Shown: positions 8,916-17,602 of the stretch, piece by piece | Layout: the number at the start of each line of letters is the position of its first letter | How positions within the stretch are numbered: the first letter of the stretch is position 1 | Source of the DNA: Ruminococcaceae bacterium OttesenSCG-928-A16 | Lineage (GTDB): Bacteria; Bacillota; Clostridia; Oscillospirales; Ruminococcaceae | Assembly: GCA_030267215.1 (NCBI GenBank) | Contig: JAJDJP010000002.1 | Coordinates: forward strand, 1 to 64,000 | DNA: 64,000 nucleotides | Direction of reading: 5' to 3' | Program-made: the position numbers and the translations under genes | Notes under the pieces: model-generated | Databases searched by the model: none | Seen by the model: the letters and a program-made list of their open reading frames with translations, nothing else | What the model was told of the DNA's origin: nothing

Positions 8916-9398
8916 TTACAGCGCCATGCCGGCAACACCGTTTACCGCAATAAAGCTAACCAGCACCGCCAAAATGGCATACATTTCCACCATTACGGGG
9001 AACAGCATAGATTTACCGAATTGATCGGGCCGTTTGGAGATTAATTGCATACTGGCAATGGAGGTTTTTGCCTGGTGGATGGCCGAGATAAAGCCTACAA
9101 CGGCAATGGGCAGGCAGGCACCAAGGTAGGCAAGGCCTTTGGCAATGCTCATGTTAAAATCGCCCCCGCTAATGCCAATGTTGCCCATGGCAATAACCGC
9201 AATTAAAAAGCCATAAATGCCCTGCGTAGCGGGCAGCAGCTGCAACACCAAAACCTTGCTAAATAGCGAGGGGTTGTCGGCCAAAACGCCGGCACCCGCC
9301 TGGCCCGCCATACCTACACCTTTTGCCGAGCCCCAGCCCGGCAAAAGCGCTGCAAGGGCCATTCCCAGTACTGCAAAAATAATTCCCAAATTAGACAT
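8916..9398 (-). CDS. ntpK: V-type ATPase subunit K (membrane rotor ring), predicted Na+-binding
   Basis: A 160-residue four-helix proteolipid made of two hairpins, as in E. hirae NtpK. The first hairpin carries LLPATQG (L55, T58, Q59), the second carries IHQAK (Q109) and the membrane carboxylate E138 in MVEMYAIL. These correspond to the five residues that bind Na+ in the E. hairae-type ring (L61, T64, Q65, Q110, E139 by established structure), so Na+ coupling is the best prediction. Only one carboxylate per four helices is present, a low ion-to-ATP ratio typical of ATP-driven pumps. A perfect AGGAGG lies 8 bases before ATG 9398, as expected for the most abundant subunit. Confidence 0.95.
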   Translation of the reverse strand: MSNLGIIFAVLGMALAALLPGWGSAKGVGMAGQAGAGVLADNPSLFSKVLVLQLLPATQGIYGFLIAVIAMGNIGISGGDFNMSIAKGLAYLGACLPIAVVGFISAIHQAKTSIASMQLISKRPDQFGKSMLFPVMVEMYAILAVLVSFIAVNGVAGMAL

Positions 9399-9460
9399 AT
9401 TGTTTTCCTCCTAAATTTTGGTTTTTACAACTGTTATAAACTATTTAACTAAATCCACAT

Positions 9461-11476
9461 CTACTCTTCGCCAATTTTATAGTGCTTGGTGTGCACCGCA
9501 AAGGGTGTAAACTTGCGGCCCCCGCCCTCGTAAAATTTGCCAAAAAACTCAATGTATTCCAAGCGGTTAGAGTGCACATACGCCCCCAGCACATTAATGC
9601 CAAAGTTCATGGTTTGGCCAGCTGCAAACACCAGCACAAACACAATAATACCGGGGATGCCGCCACCGGCCATGCTGCCAAGCTCGTTCATAACCGAGGC
9701 AATTACCCCGCTGGCAAGCCCCAGCGCCAATAACCGTGAATAGGATAATGTATCGCTTAACCAGCCCGATAAAATGCTGTACACCTCGTAAATGCCTTTT
9801 AAAATGCGAATAAACCAGTTGCGGCTGCCCCGCCCTGCCGTTAGCACAATGCCCAAAACCGCGGCCCCGGTAATGGCAAAGCAAATGGGCGAAACAAGGG
9901 GCGGCAAGCTAAGCTTAAAGCCTGCCAGGTTGCCAAACATGTCGGACCCTGCCAGCACCAGCACCAACGGGTACCACGCCATAATGGGGAACACAGTATC
10001 GTACAACACCCCGGCCTTATCGCCATTTTTAAGGTTGGTAGCGGCTTTCATGATATAGCCCGCAGTAAGGTGAATTATACCAATGCCAAGGCAAATTACC
10101 AACATCAACATCGGCTTTTCTTCAATATAAAACAAGATGGGCGGTATGCCAACTTCCTGCCCAAAAAAGGTTTTAGAAACCACGTTTACCACATTGCCAA
10201 AATAGCTGGAGAACACCACACCCCAAAAGGTGGTAAACACACCGCACCAAAAAAACATGCGGATATTTTTGTTCCAGTTTGGCTCCATATTTTTAAAACG
10301 CAACAGGCAAATGCCACACACCACAACCATAATTAGGCCGTAGCCTGCATCGCCAAACATTAACCCAAACATGGCATAGTAAAAAAAGGCCATTACTCCG
10401 GTGGGGTCAATGTCGGTTTTAGCGGGCATGCTATAGCTTTCTACAATCGATTCTGTAGGCTCGCTAAAGCGGTTGTTGTGCAGCTTTACCGGGGGCTCGT
10501 CGGTTTCTTCCACGGGCTTTATTTGCACATTGCAGGTAAAGGTTTCTTCCAGTTCGGCCTGTAGCGCCGGTGCGGCCTCTGCCGGGATATACCCCTGCAA
10601 CATAAACACGTGTTTAGACTGCATCAGCCGGTCTATCATGCCGTATTTTTCGGCGCGCATGGTTAGGTGGTCTTCCAAAAACCGAATATCCTCGCGCCGG
10701 GGGCCATAACTGATGATTTCTTCGGTGGCGTCCTCTATTGTTTGTTCGGCTTGTTTTTTCTGTTCTTCCAGCTGCTGCATTTTTTTAGCAGGCGGATGAT
10801 GCGTAGGCGACGCCGGCCGTGCAAACCCAATGGCACGCAGGGCGGTTTCGGCCTCGGTCGCTTGTTTTTTAAGCGCTATGGCGTATAGGGTTGTTTGCTC
10901 TTTGGTGGCCAGCACCACCTCTATATGCAGCGCTTCCAGCTCTGGCGCTACTTCGGCCAGCTGCTTTTCCAGCTCTTGGGCAGTGTGCTTGCCCTCTATT
11001 GCGCCCACAAACACCGTTGTTTTTTTGGTGCCTTTAAAGGTTTGTGGTACCGGCAGGTTTTGCCAGTGGCTTAATGCCTCGCGCTGGGCTTCTATGCGTG
11101 CCAGCTGCGTCTGGGCATCCTTTTTGTCTTTGTCCAGCTGCAAAACCCGCTGGGCCACCTTTAACACGGTATCGCTTTTTTTGTAAAAAGAATCTGCCAC
11201 CGGCAGGGCAATTTCCTCGCGCCCGTGCAAAAAGGCCAGCATTGGCTTTTTTTCTTCGTTGTAGCGGTTAATAATTTCCACTGCCTTGGCGGCTACCTCG
11301 GCATTTTTTTCAAACAACAAGCGGTTGGCAGAGGTATCGCTTTTGCCAAAAACTTCATCTTGTACGGCAATACTGCTAATTTCTACAGTGCCGCGGCGTT
11401 GCAACAGCTCCATCATTGGTTTTCGGTTTTTGCGCATGGCGCAAATGGTTATTTGTTCCATTGGCAAAATTGCCAC
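9461..11476 (-). CDS. ntpI: V-type ATPase subunit I (a-subunit, stator membrane channel)
   Basis: A 671-residue two-part protein. The soluble N-terminal half (about 1-330) is rich in coiled coil and anchors the peripheral stalks; the C-terminal half has seven to eight membrane helices. The helix SYSRLLALGLASGVIASVMN holds the arginine that faces the ring carboxylate during ion transfer. The start GTG 11476 has GGAGG 8 bases upstream and begins VAILPMEQITICAMRKNR, which fits the family start; an upstream ATG-like frame adds 13 residues without a ribosome site. It lies 64 bp from ntpF and 62 bp from ntpK. Confidence 0.93.
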   Translation of the reverse strand: MAILPMEQITICAMRKNRKPMMELLQRRGTVEISSIAVQDEVFGKSDTSANRLLFEKNAEVAAKAVEIINRYNEEKKPMLAFLHGREEIALPVADSFYKKSDTVLKVAQRVLQLDKDKKDAQTQLARIEAQREALSHWQNLPVPQTFKGTKKTTVFVGAIEGKHTAQELEKQLAEVAPELEALHIEVVLATKEQTTLYAIALKKQATEAETALRAIGFARPASPTHHPPAKKMQQLEEQKKQAEQTIEDATEEIISYGPRREDIRFLEDHLTMRAEKYGMIDRLMQSKHVFMLQGYIPAEAAPALQAELEETFTCNVQIKPVEETDEPPVKLHNNRFSEPTESIVESYSMPAKTDIDPTGVMAFFYYAMFGLMFGDAGYGLIMVVVCGICLLRFKNMEPNWNKNIRMFFWCGVFTTFWGVVFSSYFGNVVNVVSKTFFGQEVGIPPILFYIEEKPMLMLVICLGIGIIHLTAGYIMKAATNLKNGDKAGVLYDTVFPIMAWYPLVLVLAGSDMFGNLAGFKLSLPPLVSPICFAITGAAVLGIVLTAGRGSRNWFIRILKGIYEVYSILSGWLSDTLSYSRLLALGLASGVIASVMNELGSMAGGGIPGIIVFVLVFAAGQTMNFGINVLGAYVHSNRLEYIEFFGKFYEGGGRKFTPFAVHTKHYKIGEE

Positions 11477-11540
11477 ACAAAGCACCTCCCCTCTAAAATG
11501 GTTACATGGGCGCATGCCCTTTTGTTAACAGCTATCATGG

Positions 11541-11852
11541 TTATTTTACAAGTGCCTTTAGCAACAAGTTTATGGCCTGTGGCTGCTGCGCACGGGCCTT
11601 TTGTTCCAGCTCTTCCATTTCGGCGCCAAGGGCTTTGCCGGCCTCTTCCAGGGCGGCGGCACTTTGCATATGGGCGGCGGCTACTGCGGCAGCGGCGGCC
11701 TCTTTGGCGGCATCCAGCCGGGTTTCCTCGGCTTTCAGTGCTTTATTGTGGGCATCATCGGCAAGGCGGGCCGCCTGTGCACGGGCCGCCTGCAATGTTT
11801 CTTCGGCTTTTAGCTCTGCCTGCCGTACGGTTTCAATTACGTTTTCTGCCAA
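11541..11852 (-). CDS. ntpF: V-type ATPase subunit G/H-like peripheral-stalk subunit (NtpF)
   Basis: A 103-residue protein that is almost entirely one Ala/Glu/Gln-rich coiled coil, the size and place of NtpF, the partner of NtpE in the peripheral stalks. It is the first gene of the operon in the E. hirae order. The start is TTG 11850-11852 with an AGGGGTGAAGGG stretch just upstream. Sequence identity in this family is low, so the call rests on position, length and coiled-coil content. Confidence 0.8.
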   Translation of the reverse strand: MAENVIETVRQAELKAEETLQAARAQAARLADDAHNKALKAEETRLDAAKEAAAAAVAAAHMQSAAALEEAGKALGAEMEELEQKARAQQPQAINLLLKALVK

Positions 11853-11970
11853 AACCCTTCACCCCTGCTTTTATTTTTACCGGTTGCTGTGCGGCAACCT
11901 TTTCAATTAATCTCATAAATTCGTGGTGTTTTTTTTACCAAAAGGCAAACCCACAAAACACCTTGCACTA

Positions 11971-11999
11971 ATAGTAGCAAACTACCACTAAAAAAACAA
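11971..11999 (-). promoter_or_regulatory. Candidate promoter of the V-ATPase operon
   Basis: On the minus strand TTGTTT (11994-11999), 17-base spacer, TACTAT (11971-11976), about 118 bases ahead of ntpF. The 11853-12258 interval holds nothing else recognisable; the fsa operon diverges from it. Confidence 0.45.
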
Positions 12000-12258
12000 G
12001 GAAACAATTATATTTTTTAGTGGTTTCAACTAATACATGCCGGCCAAAAGGCAAGCAGATGCTTAATACAACTACTATTTACCATTTTAAAGCCCACTGC
12101 CACCGCAACTGCACAGCAGTGCTTAAGGGTGGCCCGATAACGTGTTTTGTTGTTTTGAATAGAAAAGATCTGGTTTCATTTCCCGCCTTTGGCAGGGCAC
12201 AAAACTTAAAATTAGCTTTTTAACAACACAAAGAGACATTTCCCAGTGCTTTCATTCG

Positions 12259-12287
12259 TTGCAAGCCGCCTGCGGCAATGCTATAAT
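12259..12287 (+). promoter_or_regulatory. Promoter of the fsa-tkt operon
   Basis: TTGCAA (12259-12264), 17-base spacer, consensus TATAAT (12282-12287). It is followed by a roughly 125-base leader with no obvious hairpin-plus-T terminator. Confidence 0.6.
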
Positions 12288-12418
12288 GGTAAAGTATTTA
12301 TGTGGTAACGGCATTTAAAATGGCCGCGGCCATTGGCAGCAGGTTTTATTTGCCAATACACCGTTTGTATTAAGTGGGTACACATGCGCACACTACACAA
12401 TATAAGGGAGCGGTTGCC

Positions 12419-13072
12419 ATGAAATTATTTATCGACACTGCCAACGTAGAGGACATACGAAAAGCCAACGAGATGGGTGTAATTTGCGGCGTAACTACCA
12501 ACCCTTCGCTAATAGCGAAAGAGGGGCGCGATTTTGCACAGGTAATTGCCGAAATTGCCGGCATTGTAAGCGGGCCCATTTCTGGCGAGGTAAAGGCCAC
12601 CACCACCCATGCCGAGGGGATGATACAGGAAGGGCGCGAAATTGCCAAGATACACCCCAACATGGTGGTTAAAATACCCATGACGGTGGAGGGCTTAAAG
12701 GCTACCAAAACCCTTGCAAGCGAGGGCATTAAATGCAACGTCACCCTTATTTTTAGCGCAAACCAGGCCCTACTGGCGGCCCGTGCCGGCGCCGCTTATG
12801 TTTCGCCTTTTTTGGGCCGGCTAGATGATATCTCCACCCCCGGCATCGATTTGGTGCAAACCATTGCCAACATTTTTGCCGTGCACGATATTGACACCGA
12901 AATTATTACCGCCAGCGTGCGCAACCCTATCCATGTTACCGATTGCGCACTGGCCGGCGCCCACATTGCCACGGTGCCCTACAGCGTAATAGAAACCATG
13001 ACCCACCACCCGCTTACCGATGCCGGCATTGAAAAATTTAAACAAGACTACAAAAATGTGTTTGGAGAGTAA
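12419..13072 (+). CDS. fsa: Fructose-6-phosphate aldolase / transaldolase (small TalC/MipB type)
   Basis: A 217-residue TIM-barrel Schiff-base aldolase. The start [20 protein letters not shown], the [12 protein letters not shown] loop and the VVKIPMT segment with the active lysine (K85) identify the subfamily; SPFLGRLDD and ITASVRN are further conserved blocks. Members either transfer dihydroxyacetone between sugar phosphates (transaldolase) or cleave fructose 6-phosphate. AAGGGAG stands 8 bases before ATG 12419. The gene is 3 bp from the split transketolase, so a transaldolase role in the non-oxidative pentose phosphate pathway is the more likely of the two. Confidence 0.92.
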   Translation: MKLFIDTANVEDIRKANEMGVICGVTTNPSLIAKEGRDFAQVIAEIAGIVSGPISGEVKATTTHAEGMIQEGREIAKIHPNMVVKIPMTVEGLKATKTLASEGIKCNVTLIFSANQALLAARAGAAYVSPFLGRLDDISTPGIDLVQTIANIFAVHDIDTEIITASVRNPIHVTDCALAGAHIATVPYSVIETMTHHPLTDAGIEKFKQDYKNVFGE

Positions 13073-13075
13073 CCC

Positions 13076-13930
13076 ATGACAAAACAGGAAAAACACCAGT
13101 TGCAACTTGCCGCCTGCGAAATACGCAAAGGCATTATTGACGCTACCCACGCCGCAAAATCTGGGCATCCGGGTGGCAGCCTTGGCGCTACCGAAATTTT
13201 TACCGCCCTGTATTTTAAAGAGATGAACATTGACCCCCAAAACCCGAAAATGGAAGACCGTGACCGGTTTGTCCTCTCGAAGGGGCACTGTGCGCCAGGG
13301 CTGTATTCCACGCTGGCCAACCGTGGTTTTTTTGCGGTGGAAGATTTGCTTACCCTGCGCCACATTGGCAGCCATTTGCAGGGCCACCCCAACATGCAGC
13401 TTACCCCCGGGGTAGACATGAGCACCGGCAGCCTGGGGCAGGGGGTTTCGGCGGCGGCGGGCATGGCACTGGGTGCCAAAACCACTGGCAAAACAAACCG
13501 GGTTTACACCCTGCTGGGCGATGGCGAAATTGAGGAAGGCCAATGCTGGGAAGCTTTTATGTTTGCCGCCCACTACAAGCTGGATAACCTTTGCGTCATC
13601 ATCGACGTAAACGGCCTGCAAATTGATGGCCCCACCGCCAAGGTGATGAACGCCGAGCCTATAGACAAAAAAATGGCCGCTTTTGGTTTTAATGTGCTGC
13701 GCATAAACGGCAACAGTTTTGAAGAACTGGAGGCCGCTTTTGCCAGTGCCCGTGCCACCAAAGGCATGCCCACCTGCCTTGTGGCCGATACCACCAAAGG
13801 CCGCTGTGTTAGCTTTATGGAAAACCAGGCCGGCTGGCATGGCAAAGCACCAAACGATGACGAACGCCTGGCCGCTTTGGCCGAACTAAATACATTGCAG
13901 CAACAACTGGAGGGCGAAGCGAATGGCTGA
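13076..13930 (+). CDS. tktA: Transketolase N-terminal (thiamine diphosphate-binding) subunit
   Basis: A 284-residue N-terminal half of a split transketolase. It contains HAAKSGHPGGSLGATEI, the SKGHCAPGLYSTLA region and the ThDP/Mg motif beginning GDGEIEEGQCWEA and continuing to VDVNGLQIDGP. It lacks the pyrimidine-binding and C-terminal domains, which are supplied by the next gene. Stop and next start overlap by 8 bases (ATGGCTGA), as usual for subunits made in equal amounts. Split transketolases are common in anaerobic Firmicutes and in archaea. Confidence 0.93.
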   Translation: MTKQEKHQLQLAACEIRKGIIDATHAAKSGHPGGSLGATEIFTALYFKEMNIDPQNPKMEDRDRFVLSKGHCAPGLYSTLANRGFFAVEDLLTLRHIGSHLQGHPNMQLTPGVDMSTGSLGQGVSAAAGMALGAKTTGKTNRVYTLLGDGEIEEGQCWEAFMFAAHYKLDNLCVIIDVNGLQIDGPTAKVMNAEPIDKKMAAFGFNVLRINGNSFEELEAAFASARATKGMPTCLVADTTKGRCVSFMENQAGWHGKAPNDDERLAALAELNTLQQQLEGEANG

Positions 13931-14870
13931 GGAAATAAAGAAAATTGCAACGCGCGAAAGTTATGGCGCCGCTTTGGTAGAGCTGGGGCACCAACACGAT
14001 AACCTTGTGGTGCTGGATGCCGACCTTGCCGAGGCCACCAAAACCCTGCTGTTTGCCAAGCAGTTTCCGGCCCGTTTTTTTGATTGCGGCATTGCCGAGG
14101 GCAACATGATGAGTGTGGCGGCGGGGCTTTCTACCTGCGGGTTGGTTCCGTTTGCTTCTACCTTTGCCATGTTTGCGGCCGGCCGCGCGTTTGAGCAAGT
14201 GCGCAACAGCATTGGCTACCCCCAGCTAAATGTAAAAATTGGCGCCACCCATGGCGGCATTAGCGTGGGCGAAGACGGCGCCAGCCACCAATGTAACGAA
14301 GATTTTGCGCTGATGCGCTCGATACCCGGCATGACGGTGATATGCCCGGCCGACGATGTGGAAGCCCGTGCCGCCGTAAAGGCTGCCTATGCCCACCAAG
14401 GGCCGGTATACCTGCGTTTTGGGCGGCTGGCGTTGCCGGTGTTTCACAAACAAGAAGGCTACCAGTTTACCATTGGCAAGGGCGAAACCCTGCAAGACGG
14501 AACCGACCTTACCATTATTGCCACCGGCCTAATGGCCTACGAGGCCCTAAAAGCAAGCGAAGCCCTTGCCGCCGAGGGTATTAGCGCACGGGTAATTAAC
14601 ATGCCCACCATTAAACCGCTGGATACCGAGCTGGTGCTAAAAGCCGCCGAAGAAACCGGCCGTATACTAACCGCCGAAGAGCACAGTGTAATTGGTGGCC
14701 TTGGCGAGGCCGTGTGCGCCACCCTTGCCGAAAACACCCCGGTACCGGTGCTGCGCGTTGGCATTAACGATGAATGGGGCCACAGTGGCCCCGCCGCCCA
14801 GCTGCTGAAAGACTTTGGCCTTTCGGCCGAAAATTTGGTGGTTAAAGCAAAAGAATTACTTAAAAAGTAA
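13923..14870 (+). CDS. tktB: Transketolase C-terminal (pyrimidine-binding) subunit
   Basis: A 315-residue C-terminal half of transketolase. The Pyr domain runs from ATRESYGAALVELG through LDADLAEATKT and FFDCGIAEGNMMSVAAGLS (with the glutamate that activates ThDP), then the C-terminal transketolase domain (about 190-315; VLRVGINDEWGHSGPA). Together with TktA it moves two-carbon units between sugar phosphates. Domain order and length match split transketolases. The gene is translationally coupled to tktA and ends before a GC-rich hairpin. Confidence 0.93.
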   Translation: MAEEIKKIATRESYGAALVELGHQHDNLVVLDADLAEATKTLLFAKQFPARFFDCGIAEGNMMSVAAGLSTCGLVPFASTFAMFAAGRAFEQVRNSIGYPQLNVKIGATHGGISVGEDGASHQCNEDFALMRSIPGMTVICPADDVEARAAVKAAYAHQGPVYLRFGRLALPVFHKQEGYQFTIGKGETLQDGTDLTIIATGLMAYEALKASEALAAEGISARVINMPTIKPLDTELVLKAAEETGRILTAEEHSVIGGLGEAVCATLAENTPVPVLRVGINDEWGHSGPAAQLLKDFGLSAENLVVKAKELLKK

Positions 14871-14883
14871 AAACCTTACATGG

Positions 14884-14915
14884 GCATGGGGCGGCTGTTT
14901 ACAGCGGCCCCATGC
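14884..14915 (+). terminator. Hairpin between transketolase and LUD genes
   Basis: Perfect 9-bp stem GCATGGGGC/GCCCCATGC with an inner GCTG/CAGC. The T tract after it is broken (tgcttatgttt), so termination may be partial. Confidence 0.5.
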
Positions 14916-14969
14916 TGCTTATGTTTATCTATATCCGTAACTTATCATTTTAAAACAGGAGGAACCCCC

Positions 14970-15620
14970 ATGGATAGCAGCGTACAAAAGGTAATGGATA
15001 GTTTAGAAGCCAACAACATAAAACCTTATTTTGTAAAAACCAAGCAAGAGGTTGCACCCCTTGTTGCGCAAATACTAAACCCTGGCGATGTTGTTACGGT
15101 AGGTGGCTCGGCCAGTTTGTTTGAAACCGGCGTAATAGACCACCTGCGAAGCGGGCGTTACACTTTTTTAGATAGGTATGCCCCTGGCTTAACCGAGGAA
15201 GATATTGACGAGATTTATTGCAACGCCATGAAAGCTGATGCCTACTTTTGCAGCAGCAACGCTGTTACCCAAAATGGCGAGCTATATAACGTAGATGGCA
15301 AAGCAAACCGCATTGGTGCCATTGCTTATGGCCCCAAAACCGTTATTATGGTGGTGGGCACAAACAAAATAGTGGCCGATTTGGACGCTGCCATTCACCG
15401 AGTGAAAACCATTACCGCGCCCGAAATATGCCAGCGGCGAAATATTAAAACCTATTGCCGGGAGAAAGGGCACTGCCGTTCTATTGCAAACGGCCAGCCC
15501 GGCATGACTGCAGGCTGCGGCAGCCCCGAACGTGTTTGCTGCAGCTATTTGGTAACCGGCAAGCAACGAACCAAAGACCGGATAAAGGTAATTTTAGTGG
15601 ACGAGAGTTTGGGGTATTAG
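14970..15620 (+). CDS. LUD-domain protein (LutC/YkgG-like)
   Basis: A 216-residue LUD (lactate utilisation) domain protein: DSSVQKVMDSLEANNIKPYF, the glycine-rich VTVGGSASLFETGV, then ADAYFCSSNAVTQNGELYNVDG and the VIMVVGTNKIV block, followed by a Cys-rich end (CREKGHC, GCGSPERVCC). In characterised organisms LutC acts with iron-sulfur partners in L-lactate oxidation, but solitary clostridial members of this family (often named as LUD or DUF162 proteins) have no established role. AGGAGG lies 7 bases before ATG 14970; an upstream in-frame start at 14880 would run through the hairpin and is rejected. No lutA/lutB neighbours are present. Confidence 0.85.
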   Translation: MDSSVQKVMDSLEANNIKPYFVKTKQEVAPLVAQILNPGDVVTVGGSASLFETGVIDHLRSGRYTFLDRYAPGLTEEDIDEIYCNAMKADAYFCSSNAVTQNGELYNVDGKANRIGAIAYGPKTVIMVVGTNKIVADLDAAIHRVKTITAPEICQRRNIKTYCREKGHCRSIANGQPGMTAGCGSPERVCCSYLVTGKQRTKDRIKVILVDESLGY

Positions 15621-15630
15621 CGCAAAGTAA

Positions 15631-15674
15631 AAACACACCTCTTTTGCCGTTTAGCAAAAGAGGTGTGTTTTTTG
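15631..15674 (+). terminator. Strong intrinsic terminator after the LUD gene
   Basis: A 17-bp stem (15631-15647 with 15654-15670) with a 6-base loop, ending in a T run; the symmetric A run makes it work in both directions. Confidence 0.9.
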
Positions 15675-15755
15675 GCTTGTATTCATAGAATATTCTCTTT
15701 TTTAGCGTAGAAATTGCACGCCACTACCGCAAAAACCGGTTGCTCCAAACCCCGG

Positions 15756-15905
15756 TTAACTTACCTTGCTGCAAAACATGCCCTTCCATGGCTGCCTTGG
15801 CCCTTTGTACCGGGTTAACCCGTACCCCCTACCCTGCCTTACGCCGCCATTGGTAAAAGCGGGGCTTGTTAAGGTAACCGGCTCCCACATTTCTCGCTTG
15901 TTCAT
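15756..15905 (-). CDS. Possible 49-residue small protein coupled to the MATE gene
   Basis: An ATG at 15905 overlaps the TGA of the upstream MATE gene as ATGA, with AGAAGGA just before it, and opens a 49-codon frame ending at 15756. The product is basic and rich in Gly, Pro and aromatic residues (MWEPVTLTSPAFTNGG near the start, KGPRQPWKGMF near the end), with no membrane segment. I do not recognise a family. The same DNA has near-palindromes built from GGTTAACC-like units, so an alternative is a non-coding interspersed repeat that happens to carry an open frame. Confidence 0.4.
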   Translation of the reverse strand: MNKREMWEPVTLTSPAFTNGGVRQGRGYGLTRYKGPRQPWKGMFCSKVS

Positions 15906-17284
15906 GTTTCCTTCTGGCTTGGGGCTTTGGTGGGCAAAACACCCAGCTTTTTCATGGTGATAAAAAAGGTGATGGAAAGCGGAATGGCCGAGCCTATCCA
16001 GGCAAGGGGGTTTGCAAAACAGGCCCCCGCAAAGCCCAAAAAGCGCACCAGCACAAGGGCAGCAGCACTGCGCATTACAAGTTCTATTACACCGGCAAGG
16101 GTAGGCACAAAGCTTAGGCCAATGCCCTGCAACGTGTAGCGCATGGTAAATAAAATACCCAAAATAAAGTAGCAACTGGCCGTAATGCCCATGTACGTTT
16201 GGGCAAGGGCCACCACCTCTTGTTGGCCGGGGCCTACAAACAGGGTTACTATTTGCCCGCCAAACGCAATAAGCAGCACACCCATTACTACACCGTAAGC
16301 CACATTTACCGCCGTGCTTTGCAGGGCACCTTTTTTAATGCGCTGCATTTTGCCGGCACCATAATTTTGTGCCGCAAAGGTACCCACGCTTACCCCCACC
16401 GAGTTTAGCGGCTGGGTTGCAAATTGATCGACCTTGGAGGCGGCGGTATAAGCCCCCACGGCAGCGCTGCCAAGGCCATTTAGCACCACCTGCAACACCA
16501 CCGCCCCAATGGCAATAATAGAGTTTTGGAACCCCATGGGTAAACCCGCCGCAAGCTGCTGGCGGCAGCCTTGCCAGTTAATTTGGTTAATATGGGCATA
16601 GCGCACCAGCACCGGCATGCGCCTTACAATGTACACAAAGCAAAGGGCACTGGCCAAAAGCTGGGCCACCACCGTTGCCACTGCGGCACCCGCCACCCCC
16701 ATGCCGGCATATAAAATAAAAATATAATCTAGCACAATATTGGCTACGCAAGCCACCACTAAAAACACCAGGGGCATGGTGCCATTGCCCAGTGCCCTTA
16801 TAGAGTTTGCTAAATGGTTATACAACAGCGCCGCCCCAATGCCCCAAAAAATAATAACCAAATACATGGTGGCATCTTCCATTAATTCTGGCGGGGTGTT
16901 TAACCAGCCCAGCATAGGGCGGGTTAAGGGCACAGAAATGGCGGTTAACACCACCGTAATAATGCCGCTTAAAAACAGCCCATTAATAAAACTTTTGCGC
17001 ACACCGTCGCCATCGCCCGCGCCAAAATGCTGCGCCGTTTTAAGCGAAAACCCACTGGTAACCCCCTGTGCAAAACCCACAATAAGCCAGCTAAGGCTAC
17101 CGGTGCAGCCAACCGCTGCCAGCGCCTGCACCCCTATTGTGCGGCCTACAATAAAAGTATCGGCCATGTTGTAAAACTGCTGAAAAACATTGCCCAACAG
17201 CAGCGGTAGCGCAAACAACAAAATTTGTTTTAAGGGCGGCCCCACTATAAAATCGTGCATTTTTCTGTTTGCTTTTTGCTGCAT
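15902..17284 (-). CDS. MATE family efflux transporter
   Basis: A 460-residue MATE protein with about twelve membrane helices in two repeats. The opening HDFIVGPPLKQILLFALPLL, FQQFYNMADTFIVGRTIGV and the mid-protein LVRYAHINQINWQGCRQQL are typical of the clostridial branch. ATG 17284 has AGGAAAGTGAG upstream. It differs clearly from the MATE at 956, so the two are not recent copies. Probable role: Na+/H+-driven export of cationic compounds; substrate unknown. The C-terminal stop is overlapped by the start of a 49-codon ORF. Confidence 0.9.
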   Translation of the reverse strand: MQQKANRKMHDFIVGPPLKQILLFALPLLLGNVFQQFYNMADTFIVGRTIGVQALAAVGCTGSLSWLIVGFAQGVTSGFSLKTAQHFGAGDGDGVRKSFINGLFLSGIITVVLTAISVPLTRPMLGWLNTPPELMEDATMYLVIIFWGIGAALLYNHLANSIRALGNGTMPLVFLVVACVANIVLDYIFILYAGMGVAGAAVATVVAQLLASALCFVYIVRRMPVLVRYAHINQINWQGCRQQLAAGLPMGFQNSIIAIGAVVLQVVLNGLGSAAVGAYTAASKVDQFATQPLNSVGVSVGTFAAQNYGAGKMQRIKKGALQSTAVNVAYGVVMGVLLIAFGGQIVTLFVGPGQQEVVALAQTYMGITASCYFILGILFTMRYTLQGIGLSFVPTLAGVIELVMRSAAALVLVRFLGFAGACFANPLAWIGSAIPLSITFFITMKKLGVLPTKAPSQKET

Positions 17285-17525
17285 ATAAACTCACTTTCCT
17301 GCCAAAACATTGCGTACATTATGCATAATAGGTTTTAAAAACAGCCGGTTTTAATAGGGGCTTACCCCCACGCCCCTATCAGCGTGTGGCAACAATGCCA
17401 AAAGCGCAAACGTATCCCCTTGGCGCAAGCGCAAAACCCATTACGCTTATTTAAACCTGTTACAAAAACTGCCGGGTACTGTAGGCTGTATCGCAAACAT
17501 TTTACCACTTAAGCCATGAAATACA

Positions 17526-17565
17526 AGGGGCTTTGCCATATTCATAAAAATATGGCAAAGCCCCT
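17526..17565. terminator. Long hairpin between cyclo-ligase and MATE genes
   Basis: A perfect 17-bp stem (17526-17542 with 17549-17565) and 6-base loop. T tracts are weak on both sides. The rest of the 17285-17602 interval shows only scattered short repeats and no gene. Confidence 0.55.
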
Positions 17566-17602
17566 ATATTTAACGCTTATGCTATGCTGTTTTTTACCTA
17601 TT

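Noticed and set aside
12821..13840. 339-codon minus-strand frame across fsa and tktA
   Set aside because: It mirrors two clearly real genes on the plus strand, has no ribosome site and reads as low-complexity Gly/His/Val sequence.
15766..15960. Plus-strand frame over the 49-codon ORF
   Set aside because: It runs into the MATE gene antisense and lacks a ribosome site; the minus-strand reading is better supported.
956..17284. The two MATE genes as a recent duplication
   Set aside because: Their protein sequences differ in length and throughout, including the opening motifs; they are old paralogs at most.
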